Positions 1 through 6,189 of a DNA stretch of 10,020 nt are shown here, in pieces. The DNA is taken from NCBI GenBank assembly GCA_934623545.1, contig CAKTVN010000046.1, forward strand, positions 1 through 10,020, given 5' to 3'. This DNA is from an uncultured Oscillospiraceae bacterium (GTDB lineage Bacteria > Bacillota > Clostridia > Oscillospirales > Oscillospiraceae). The notes below the pieces were generated by a model. That model did not search any database, was not told the DNA's origin, and saw only the letters and a list, made by a program, of their open reading frames with translations. Position 1 is the stretch's first letter, and each line of letters starts with the position of its first letter. A program made the translations under genes and the position numbers.

Positions 1-50
1 TTCCCTCTCCGTCCTCGCTGCGCTCGGACACCTCTCCCGGAGGGAGAGGC
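1..50. repeat. Partial intergenic palindromic repeat at window edge
   Basis: CCTCTCCC (31-38) and GGGAGAGG (42-49) form a perfect 8-bp stem with a GGA loop. A second CCCTCTCC copy sits at 3-10, and GTCC (11-14) can pair with GGAC (26-29), so the block is a string of small stem-loops. On the minus strand it reads as GGGAGAGG-rich palindromes of the kind I remember as abundant between genes in gut Clostridia; that family link is recollection. It lies downstream of the minus-strand reductase, but no T-run follows the stem on either strand, so it is not a convincing terminator. The element probably continues left of the window. Nothing else is recognisable in 51-163. Confidence 0.55.
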
Positions 51-163
51 AAGGGGCGCTCGCGCGGCGCGCCAAACTGATGCAAAACCGGCACCGCGGA
101 TCATCCCGCTGTGCCTGTTCCCTGTCTCATACAGCCTGCTCATTGCCGGTGGTTCGTTTTTCT

Positions 164-1276
164 TTACTCAAATGCTTCCGCGCAGGTTTGCAGCCATCCG
201 GTGATGTCCAGATGCTGCGGGCAGTGCTCCTCGCACTGGCGGCAGCCGATGCAGTCGGACGCCTTGCCGTGCTCCTTGGTGGCAGCGGCGTATTGGTTCA
301 CATAATACTGTTTTGCCTGATACAGGAACATCTTGCAGTCGTTGTAAATTTTGAAGATATCCGGGATGGGAATGCTCTGCGGGCAGCCGTCCGTGCAGTA
401 ATGGCACGCGGTGCAGCCGATGGCGACCGAACGGTGGATGATCTCGCCCGCCTCCAGCGCGACCTTCTGCTCTTCCTCGGTGAGCGGCTTAAAATCCTGC
501 ATATAGGACAGGTTGTCCGCCGTCTGCTCCGGCGTGCTCATGCCGCTGAGGACGACCATGACGTTTTCCTGCGACGCGGCGAAGCGGATCGCCCACGACG
601 CGACCGACGCCTCGGGCGCATGACTCTTCAGAAGCTTCTCCGCCGCCTCCGGCAGCATTGCGAGCCGCCCGCCCTTGACCGGCTCCATGACGATCACGGG
701 CTTGCCGTGCTTGACGCAGACCTCATAGCACTTGCGCGACTGAACGTTCGCGTCCTCCCAGTCGAGATAGTTGAGCTGAAGCTGCACATACTCGACCTCC
801 GGGTGCTTCGTAAGGATCCCATCGAGCATTTCCGCCGTATCGTGGAAGGAGAAGCCGATGTGCTTTGCCTTTCCCTCCGCCTTCTTCTGCTGAAGGAACT
901 CGAACGCGCCGACCTTCTCGGCATGGTCATAGGTCTCACGGTTGATGTTGTGGATCCAGTAGTAATCGAAATAGTCCACACCGCAGCGGCGGAGCTGCTC
1001 TTCAAAAATTCCCGGCAGCTGCTCCGCGGCGGGCTTGTCAAACAGCGGAAGCTTGTCCGTGATCGTGAACGCATCGCGCGGATAGCGCTTGACGATCAGC
1101 TCCCGCAGGATCTCCTCGCTCTTGCCGCCGTGATAGACATAGGCCGTGTCAAAATAGGTAAATCCGGCAGCCATGAACGCGTCGAGCATCTTCTTTGTCG
1201 TCTCCATGTCCACCGACTTCGGGTCGTCCGCCTGAAGCAGCGGAAAGCGCATGGCGCCAAATCCAAGCTTTTTCAT
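164..1276 (-). CDS. Aldo/keto reductase with C-terminal 2x[4Fe-4S] ferredoxin domain
   Basis: Protein of 370 aa, probably a cytoplasmic oxidoreductase of the aldo/keto reductase/ferredoxin-fusion type (COG1453-like). The N-terminal TIM-barrel part starts MKKLGFGAMRFP and carries the AKR catalytic set: Asp43 and Tyr48 in FDTAYVYH, Lys75 in TDKLP, and His109 in YYWIHN. The C-terminal ~90 residues hold two cysteine clusters: C288, C291, C294, C298 (CTACHYCTDGCP) and C342, C345, C348, C352 (CIGCRQCEEHCP), which fit two [4Fe-4S] centres. This suggests ferredoxin-like electron transfer coupled to carbonyl or other substrate reduction; the substrate is unknown. The start at 1276 is preferred because AAGGAGA lies 7 nt upstream and the protein then begins with the family's usual sequence. 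In-frame ATGs at 1297 and 1309 are possible, but 1309 lies almost at the predicted transcription start. A private promoter makes it a monocistronic unit behind the protease gene. Confidence 0.93.
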   Translation of the reverse strand: MKKLGFGAMRFPLLQADDPKSVDMETTKKMLDAFMAAGFTYFDTAYVYHGGKSEEILRELIVKRYPRDAFTITDKLPLFDKPAAEQLPGIFEEQLRRCGVDYFDYYWIHNINRETYDHAEKVGAFEFLQQKKAEGKAKHIGFSFHDTAEMLDGILTKHPEVEYVQLQLNYLDWEDANVQSRKCYEVCVKHGKPVIVMEPVKGGRLAMLPEAAEKLLKSHAPEASVASWAIRFAASQENVMVVLSGMSTPEQTADNLSYMQDFKPLTEEEQKVALEAGEIIHRSVAIGCTACHYCTDGCPQSIPIPDIFKIYNDCKMFLYQAKQYYVNQYAAATKEHGKASDCIGCRQCEEHCPQHLDITGWLQTCAEAFE

Positions 1277-1317
1277 ATCGTTGTCTCCTTTCAGCATGTT
1301 GTCTCCCAAACAGCTCT

Positions 1318-1347
1318 ATTATACAGGAATTGAAGATAGAATGGCAA
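1318..1347 (-). promoter_or_regulatory. Sigma-A promoter of the aldo/keto reductase
   Basis: Read on the minus strand, TTGCCA (1342-1347, 5/6 to the -35 consensus), an 18-bp spacer and a perfect TATAAT (1318-1323) precede the gene. Transcription should start near 1311, leaving a leader of about 35 nt. That leader contains two similar ribosome sites, GGGAGACAAC before the ATG at 1297 and AGGAGACAAC before the ATG at 1276. Confidence 0.75.
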
Positions 1348-1350
1348 ACA

Positions 1351-1378
1351 TTTTTTGCGCGCCCCGGCACGCAAAAAA
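1351..1378. other. Perfect 9-bp inverted repeat upstream of reductase promoter
   Basis: TTTTTTGCG (1351-1359) pairs with CGCAAAAAA (1370-1378), and an inner GCC/GGC extends the stem. The T-run is on the 5' arm on both strands, which is the wrong polarity for an intrinsic terminator. It lies just upstream of the -35 box of the reductase promoter, so it could be a regulator site or simply an edge of the neighbouring repeat element. No function can be assigned. Confidence 0.4.
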
Positions 1379-1380
1379 CA

Positions 1381-1544
1381 AAGGAGGCTCTGATGAAATC
1401 AACGGCTGTGGACGGCGAAAGCTTTTTCGTCAAGACAAGGTTCTGGAAATGGCGGAATACTTTGGGTACTTCCCATTTTTTGAGCCGCAGGATCGGCAGA
1501 AAAGCTCCGTCGTCCGCGGTCTGGGATTTATTCAGAGGTTTCTA
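1381..1544. repeat. Inverted-repeat element, copy A (MITE-like)
   Basis: The left end, GGAGGCTCTGAT (1383-1394), and the right end, ATTCAGAGGTT (1530-1540), are diverged inverted copies of the AACCTCTGAAT motif seen in copies B and C. The stretch 1499-1540 (key part AAAGCTCCGTCGTCCGCGG) recurs inverted at 3869-3910 with only about 3 differences. An internal GGAATACT (1454-1461) also has counterparts in B and C. No transposase or credible protein is encoded. With the reductase promoter it fills the gap between reductase and protease, and it ends about 35 bp downstream of the protease stop. Confidence 0.6.
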
Positions 1545-1579
1545 TGTCGCCATCGACGATTTTGAGGCGGCGCGCAGCG

Positions 1580-2275
1580 CTACCCCACGCAGACGTCATT
1601 CTCCGATGCGCGGTGCAGCAGCCGGTTCGCACGCAGGAAAAACACCAGCACGAACACGTAAAACGCCACCGTCGCCCACGGCGCATCGAGGCTCAGATCG
1701 AAGTCCCAGAAGCCGTGCAGCAGCGTCGGCACGATCAGGCTGCCCCAGAGATAATACCGCCGCGCGCGCGGCTTCCCCTGCGCCTCGCAGACCTTTGCCT
1801 CGCCGAGGTAGACGCCCATGTAGACGGCAAAGAAGAAATGCCCCGGTACGGACAGAAGCGCCCGCATGATCGCCGTCTGAAGCCCGGATTCCGCAACATA
1901 GAGCACATTTTCAAGCGCCGCAAAGCCGAGCGCCGAGAACACGCAGTACACGACCGCGTCAAAGCGGTAATCGAACGCCCGGTTCTTCCAGAACAGCGTG
2001 CGCACGGGAAAGCGCTTGCAAAGCTCCTCGGAAAACGCGACGATCACGAAATTTTCGATTGCAAGATACGCCATGCTGCCCTCCGGCAGAAAGTCGTCCA
2101 GCACCGCCGTGAGCACGACCTCCAGAATATACGCCGCGCCCGCCGAGAGCGCACCGCAACCAATCAGCGCCCACAGGACGCGCGGCGGCTCCTTTTCGAT
2201 CTTATCCAGCTTGTACACGCGGTTCATCAGAATGATCGCCGGCAGCAGCGCCGCCAGCAGCAAAAACGGGCTCAT
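1580..2275 (-). CDS. PrsW family intramembrane metalloprotease
   Basis: Polytopic membrane protein of 231 aa. PrsW-type proteases cut membrane substrates; in Bacillus subtilis PrsW performs site-1 cleavage of the anti-sigma factor RsiW. Visible family motifs are the glutamate pair E83-E84 followed by K87 (SEELCK), E122-N123 in GFAALEN, H146 in VPGHFFFA, and H187...D191 in HGFWDF, all in or next to hydrophobic segments. Further hydrophobic stretches lie at about residues 2-19, 33-58, 66-81, 107-120, 139-156, 176-188 and 199-215. The start at 2275 is chosen because GGGGAGGAAA precedes it closely and the protein then opens with the first hydrophobic helix. A 38-residue upstream extension is open but polar and has no such support. 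The gene is divergent from the kinase-like gene. No sigma/anti-sigma pair is in the window, so the substrate is unknown. Confidence 0.9.
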   Translation of the reverse strand: MSPFLLLAALLPAIILMNRVYKLDKIEKEPPRVLWALIGCGALSAGAAYILEVVLTAVLDDFLPEGSMAYLAIENFVIVAFSEELCKRFPVRTLFWKNRAFDYRFDAVVYCVFSALGFAALENVLYVAESGLQTAIMRALLSVPGHFFFAVYMGVYLGEAKVCEAQGKPRARRYYLWGSLIVPTLLHGFWDFDLSLDAPWATVAFYVFVLVFFLRANRLLHRASENDVCVG

Positions 2276-2443
2276 GGCTCTTTCCTCCCCCTGCCCGCCG
2301 CGCCCCGAGGCAGCAGGCAGCTCTTTTTTGGAGACATCATAGCACACCTTTCGGGCAAATGCCACTGTTTTGACCGAAGCGGCGCACATATCTGCCCTCT
2401 GCGGCAGGCTCTTGTTGCAAATGCCGCCTTTCTTTATTATAAT

Positions 2444-2473
2444 ATCATAAAATATTCTTTATCTTTTCGACAA
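2444..2473 (-). promoter_or_regulatory. Candidate promoter of the PrsW-family gene
   Basis: On the minus strand TTGTCG (2468-2473, 4/6), an 18-bp spacer and TATGAT (2444-2449, 5/6) form a plausible sigma-A promoter. A perfect TATAAT on the same strand at 2436-2441 has no good -35 partner. Either implies a leader of roughly 155-160 nt. The whole stretch 2430-2465 is very AT-rich compared with its surroundings. Confidence 0.45.
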
Positions 2474-2530
2474 GCCCTTGCCTTTTTTGCTAAAAACGGC
2501 TATGATTCCAATACAGATATTTCCACGCTA

Positions 2531-2536
2531 TATAAT
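2531..2536 (+). promoter_or_regulatory. Candidate -10 box of the kinase-like gene
   Basis: TATAAT (2531-2536) is a perfect -10 hexamer about 38 nt upstream of the start codon at 2574. The best -35 candidate, TTCCAA at 2506-2511 with a 19-bp spacer, is weak, which may mean low basal or activator-dependent expression. The run of Gs at 2560-2565 serves as a modest ribosome site. With the protease promoter this makes 2276-2573 a divergent control region. Confidence 0.45.
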
Positions 2537-2573
2537 CGCGTCCTGCGCACACTATTCTGGGGGGATCGATCAC

Positions 2574-3671
2574 ATGGACACGAATACCAATGCGCTTGCC
2601 CTGCTGCTGGACCATCTGTCCCAGCCGGCGTTTTTTGAGGTGGACGGGACGGTCGTCCTCCGCAACGCACTCGCGGGCGAGCGCCATATTCAGCCGGGCG
2701 ACGCCGTCGCACGTTTTCTTCCGGCAGAGCTTCCTCTGCCATCTGATCCGCAGGAGACGGTTCAGGTCACGCTGACGCTCCCGGAGGAGCGTCTCGGCGC
2801 GACGGTGCTCCGTCACGGCGAGGGGCGTGTGTTCCTGCTCGCCGGGTCCGCGCAGGCAGAGCTGCACCCGCAGACGCTGCTCGCCGTCGCACAGAGCATC
2901 CGCACCCCGCTCTCCAATCTTTTCGGTGTCGCCTCGTCGCTCTTTCCCATGCTGGAGGAAACGGAGGATCCCATGCTCCAGCGGCAGCTCGCATCCATGA
3001 ACCGGGCGCATTATCAGCTGCTGAGGCTTGCCTGCAATCTGACGGATATGCGCAGCGTCCTGCTCGGCGAGCTCAAGCTGCGGCGGGAAAAGGCAGAGCT
3101 GACCGGCTTTTTCAGGGAGCTGTTCGACCGCGCCGCACCGCTTCTGCATGAGGCGGGGCTGGAGCTGCAATACACCTGCAACGCAAAGCCCTTCTGCGGC
3201 TGGATCGACCGGCAGCGGCTCGAGCGCGCCGTATGGAACCTTCTTTCCAACACCGTCAAGTTCACGCCGAGGGGCGGGACGATCACAGCGGAGCTGGAAT
3301 ACACATTTTCGGCTGCGGTCCTGCGCATCCACGACAGCGGGGAGGGCGTCAGCCCCGCGCAGCTCACCACCGCGTTTCAGGGCTACGACCGCATCTGCAC
3401 GCTGGGCGACCCTCGCTGGGGCGCAGGGCTCGGGCTTCCGCTTGCAGAGCACATCGTGCGCCTGCACGGCGGCACACTCATGCTCCACACATCGGAGGGC
3501 AAGGGAACGACCGCCGTCCTGTCGCTCTCGCTCAGCGTGCCGGGCACGGCGGAGCTTCAGTTCCACAGCCCGACTGCGTCGATCGATTATACCGGCGGCT
3601 ACGCGCACGAGCTGGTAGAGCTGTCCGATGTGCTCCCGCTCTCGGAGTTTGACTCCTGCCGCATCAATTAA
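2574..3671 (+). CDS. Soluble PAS-like / histidine-kinase-like protein, acceptor His replaced by Gln
   Basis: Protein of 365 aa without a transmembrane segment. Residues ~7-95 look like a small PAS-type sensor (LLDHLSQPAFFEVDGTVV). Residues ~100-165 resemble a dimerisation/phosphotransfer region, and ~205-320 form a GHKL ATPase domain. The ATP-binding boxes are intact: N-box WNLLSN (221-226), G1 DSGEGV (254-259), and G2 GAGLGL (283-288). The H-box, normally S-H-E-L-R-T-P-L, reads A-Q-S-I-R-T-P-L, so the phospho-acceptor His is Gln107 (CAG, 2892-2894). Autophosphorylation at the usual site is therefore not expected. The protein may be a signalling pseudokinase (compare DivL of Caulobacter, with Tyr at this site) or use another residue. 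No response regulator is adjacent. A ~45-residue tail ends in HELVELSDVLPLSEF. The start at 2574 is chosen from the G-rich ribosome site and the promoter position. Confidence 0.85.
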   Translation: MDTNTNALALLLDHLSQPAFFEVDGTVVLRNALAGERHIQPGDAVARFLPAELPLPSDPQETVQVTLTLPEERLGATVLRHGEGRVFLLAGSAQAELHPQTLLAVAQSIRTPLSNLFGVASSLFPMLEETEDPMLQRQLASMNRAHYQLLRLACNLTDMRSVLLGELKLRREKAELTGFFRELFDRAAPLLHEAGLELQYTCNAKPFCGWIDRQRLERAVWNLLSNTVKFTPRGGTITAELEYTFSAAVLRIHDSGEGVSPAQLTTAFQGYDRICTLGDPRWGAGLGLPLAEHIVRLHGGTLMLHTSEGKGTTAVLSLSLSVPGTAELQFHSPTASIDYTGGYAHELVELSDVLPLSEFDSCRIN

Positions 3672-3719
3672 TATAACGGCAGCATGGGGCGTTCGCCCCG
3701 CAGCCAAAACGCACAGCCC

Positions 3720-3972
3720 GGTAACCACTGATTCAATCGGAACGCGTTATCAGCGAGAGATTTTGGCATAAATGAAAGTTTGAAAAGTGCAGGAATACTG
3801 TATCTATCCGCAAGGAGCATGCCGCATCCGCAAGGCTCCGTCGCTGGCGGCTGCGCGATATTTTAAGGAACCTCTGAATAAATTCCCGACCGCGGACGAC
3901 GGAGCTTTTCAAGCCGCACAGTTGGGGCAAAAGATCCACTGATCGCCGCAGACGACTTATTCAGTGGTTACC
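3720..3972. repeat. Inverted-repeat element, copy B (compound, MITE-like)
   Basis: The block is bounded by GGTAACCACTGA (3720-3731) and its exact inverted copy TCAGTGGTTACC (3961-3972). A further AACCTCTGAATAA (3869-3881) inside gives an alternative inner element 3866-3972, so this may be one element nested in or fused to another. The segment 3869-3910 matches copy A inverted. GGAATACT (3792-3799) matches the core found in A and C. ATCCGCAAGG is repeated directly at 3806-3815 and 3826-3835 with a 20-bp period. No protein is credible here. The element fills most of the 316-bp gap between the kinase-like gene and the YARHG gene. Between 3672 and 3719 only a weak hairpin, GGGGC (3686-3690)/GCCCC (3695-3699), is visible, without a T-run. 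Confidence 0.7.
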
Positions 3973-3987
3973 TTGGAGGAAGATCGA

Positions 3988-5196
3988 ATGAAATGTTCTC
4001 AATGTGGAGCAAAGCTCCCGCGCGGCGCGCACTTCTGCCGCGCCTGCGGCGCTCCGGTCGTACATGATCCGGCAGCTTCGCCGAAGCGCTCCAAGCGCCG
4101 CAGAGGTCCCGGTGTGCTGCAAAGCTTCGTGCTCGGCGCGGCGGCGGTCCTGGTGGTGCTCGCCGCCGTGATCGGCGCGCTGTATCTGACCGGCTACCTC
4201 GGCAATGTGGTGGACGCATTTTTCGGGCGCGGCAGCGTCAGCGATACGCTCCGCCGGGCGGAAAACGTGGAAGCGCCCGCGCCGGATACGCGGGATGAGG
4301 CGGCGTCCGACGACGACACCGGTTCCGACGACGAGACGCCCGCAGCAGCGCCTGAACAATACGTCATGACCGCGCCTGCTGGCGCAGGCGCGGTCATGGC
4401 GCCCGGGGCGCCACCGCTTTCCGTCTCCGATCTTCCGCTCGACCCGGAGGACATCGACACCTCCGCGAAGCGCGCCGAGCTGACCGCAGACGCGCTTGAG
4501 AGCGCCGTCTCGACCATCCATGAAAAATACAACCGCATTCTCTCCGAGATCGCCGCGGGCTCCTACCGGGTGTTTATGCCGCGCGAGGGCGTGACCTATT
4601 ACTACGCCGGCGCAACGCTGGTCGCCGCCGTGATGCAGAAGGGCGTCGATGGCACAGACTACGCACGGTCGTACTACTTTGATGCGGGCGCGCTGATCTT
4701 CTCCTGCTTTGAGGCGAAAGACAGCTATATGCTCTACGTCCGCGGAGACCGGCTCATCCGCCTGCGCTACGCGCCGGACGTGACCGCCCGCGAGCAAGCG
4801 ACCAATTATGATCAGGAGCCGGACGAAATTTATCAGGAGTGGCAGGAGCTGGTCGTCAGTGAGGGCAGATATCTTCTGCTCGACGCCATCACCGCCCCCG
4901 CCGTGACCATCAACAATGCCTCGGAATTTCTCCTGCCGGACAGCAGCACGCGCTATCTGACCGAGGACGACCTCATCGGCTTGACCGCCGGACAGTGCCG
5001 TCTGGCGCGCAACGAGATCTACGCCCGCCACGGGCGGCGCTTCGCCGACGCGTCGCTTCAGCGCTACTTCGACGCGTGCAGCTGGTATGAGGGCACGACC
5101 GACCCGGCGGATTTCAGCGACAGCGTCTTCAACGAATATGAGCGCGCGAACATTTTGCTGATCCTCGACTACGAAAAGGCACATGGGTTCCGATAA
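3988..5196 (+). CDS. Zinc-ribbon, single-TM protein with C-terminal YARHG domain
   Basis: Protein of 402 aa. The N-terminus is a short zinc ribbon with C3, C6, C17 and C20 (CSQC...CRAC). A basic stretch (PKRSKRRRG, 32-40) then precedes one hydrophobic helix (~43-67), so the zinc ribbon should be cytoplasmic and the rest extracytoplasmic. Residues ~90-150 are an acidic, Ala/Pro-rich linker, followed by a domain of unknown type at ~160-310. The C-terminal ~80 residues match the YARHG domain, with the motif RNEIYARHG at 341-349 and a conserved tail WYEGTTDPADF. YARHG domains occur in extracellular or membrane-anchored proteins and are proposed to act at the cell wall; their exact function is not settled. 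The start at 3988 has GGAGGA at 3975-3980. The amidase ATG directly follows its TAA stop, so the two genes are very probably co-expressed. A perfect 15-bp palindrome lies in the linker DNA. Confidence 0.88.
   Translation: MKCSQCGAKLPRGAHFCRACGAPVVHDPAASPKRSKRRRGPGVLQSFVLGAAAVLVVLAAVIGALYLTGYLGNVVDAFFGRGSVSDTLRRAENVEAPAPDTRDEAASDDDTGSDDETPAAAPEQYVMTAPAGAGAVMAPGAPPLSVSDLPLDPEDIDTSAKRAELTADALESAVSTIHEKYNRILSEIAAGSYRVFMPREGVTYYYAGATLVAAVMQKGVDGTDYARSYYFDAGALIFSCFEAKDSYMLYVRGDRLIRLRYAPDVTAREQATNYDQEPDEIYQEWQELVVSEGRYLLLDAITAPAVTINNASEFLLPDSSTRYLTEDDLIGLTAGQCRLARNEIYARHGRRFADASLQRYFDACSWYEGTTDPADFSDSVFNEYERANILLILDYEKAHGFR
4365..4398. repeat. Perfect 15-bp palindrome inside the YARHG gene
   Basis: CATGACCGCGCCTGC (4365-4379) and GCAGGCGCGGTCATG (4384-4398) are exact inverted copies around a 4-nt loop, TGGC. 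The hairpin encodes VMTAPAGAGAVM in the flexible linker, where sequence constraint is low. It could be an inserted palindromic unit, a product of local inverted duplication, or an mRNA structure within the gene. No T-run follows, so it is not an intrinsic terminator. Confidence 0.7.
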
Positions 5197-6189
5197 ATGA
5201 AAGGAAAATGGAGTTTTCTCTGCGCAGCGCTGCTCGTGCTGACGCTGAGCGCGTGCGCGGTGCGCGGCACATCTGCGGCTGACGCACCGCCGAAAAGCGA
5301 GCCGGTCGCGCAGGCGTACGAAGAGGCTGCGCCCGACTCAGCGCAGAGCGCACAGGAAGCGCCTCCGGCGCGGCGGCTGGAGGTCGACTACAACGCAAGA
5401 GCGCACAGCACTCAGTCCGATGCGGACGGCTCTTCCGACGAAATGCCTGACACGGAAGGCACCGACATCGAAGCCTCCGCGGAGGAGGCGGGAGCCGCTG
5501 CGGACAGCGCTCCGGTTTTGAAGGCAGGCACGCCAAACGGTCGTTTGATCGTGATCGACCCCGGACATCAGGCTCAGGGCAATGATGCGCTCGAGCCGCT
5601 CGGCCCCGGCTCCTCCGAGACCAAGATCAAGGTCTCGAGCGGCACCGCCAGCTGCAACACCGGCGAGCCGGAGAGCCGCCTCGTGCTCGCGATCTCGCTG
5701 AAGCTGCAAGAGGAGCTTGAATCGCGCGGCTATACGGTCCTGATGACGCGCACGACCGAGGACGTCGACCTTTCCAACAGTGAGCGCGCGGCGATCGCGA
5801 ACAACGCCGATGCCGACGCATTCGTGCGCGTCCACGCCAACGGCTCGGAAAGCGCCGACATGAGCGGTGCGATGACCATCTGCCAGAGCGCCTGCAACGC
5901 CTTCAACGCCGATCTGTATGAAGAAAGCTACGACCTGTCCGCAGCCATCCTCGACGAGCTGGTCGCGCAGACCGGCTGCCGCAGGCTGTACGTCTGGGAG
6001 ACGGATACGATGAGCGGCATCAACTGGAGCCGCGTCCCGGTCACGATCGTCGAGGTCGGCTTCATGACCAACCCCGAGGAGGACCGCCTCCTCGCGACGG
6101 AGGACTATCAGCAGAAGGTCGCCGTCGGTATTGCGGACGGCATTGACCGTTATTTCCGCGAACAAAGTGAAAATTCAGGGAACCTCTGA
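5197..6189 (+). CDS. Lipoprotein N-acetylmuramoyl-L-alanine amidase (Amidase_3)
   Basis: Protein of 330 aa that should cleave the bond between N-acetylmuramic acid and L-Ala in peptidoglycan. It opens with a lipoprotein signal: MKGKW, a hydrophobic core, and lipobox LSAC with Cys20, so it should be lipid-anchored outside the membrane. A long Ala/Glu/Ser-rich linker (~21-112) precedes the catalytic domain (~115-322). The zinc and catalytic residues of the family are visible: H124 in VIDPGHQ, E159 in GEPES, H213 in VRVHAN, and the catalytic Glu E286 in TIVEVGFMTN. The start codon follows the TAA of the upstream YARHG gene with no gap and no good ribosome site nearby, which points to translational coupling. 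The last residues (GNL) and the stop codon lie inside repeat copy C, so the original C-terminus may have been slightly different. Confidence 0.93.
   Translation: MKGKWSFLCAALLVLTLSACAVRGTSAADAPPKSEPVAQAYEEAAPDSAQSAQEAPPARRLEVDYNARAHSTQSDADGSSDEMPDTEGTDIEASAEEAGAAADSAPVLKAGTPNGRLIVIDPGHQAQGNDALEPLGPGSSETKIKVSSGTASCNTGEPESRLVLAISLKLQEELESRGYTVLMTRTTEDVDLSNSERAAIANNADADAFVRVHANGSESADMSGAMTICQSACNAFNADLYEESYDLSAAILDELVAQTGCRRLYVWETDTMSGINWSRVPVTIVEVGFMTNPEEDRLLATEDYQQKVAVGIADGIDRYFREQSENSGNL

Noticed and set aside
80..1333. 417-codon open frame on the plus strand opposite the reductase
   Set aside because: Antisense shadow of a gene with complete catalytic and iron-sulfur motifs.
1351..1378. T-rich hairpin as terminator of the PrsW-family gene
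   Set aside because: The T-run is on the 5' arm and the A-run on the 3' arm on both strands, which is the wrong polarity for an intrinsic terminator.
1251..1565. 104-codon open frame through element A
   Set aside because: It crosses the reductase promoter and repeat element and has no coding signature. The peptide it shares with the reverse frame of element B reflects DNA repeat identity.
3686..3699. Hairpin after the kinase-like gene as terminator
   Set aside because: Only a 5-bp stem, with no T-run downstream on the plus strand.
2490..3728. 412-codon open frame on the minus strand opposite the kinase-like gene
   Set aside because: Antisense shadow; no recognisable domain, and the plus-strand frame has clear ATPase motifs.
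3733..3939. 68-codon minus-strand frame in element B
   Set aside because: It lies wholly within the repeat; its similarity to the element A frame is explained by the shared DNA segment.
3961..5184. 407-codon open frame on the minus strand opposite the YARHG gene
   Set aside because: Antisense shadow; the plus frame has a zinc ribbon, a membrane helix and the YARHG motif.
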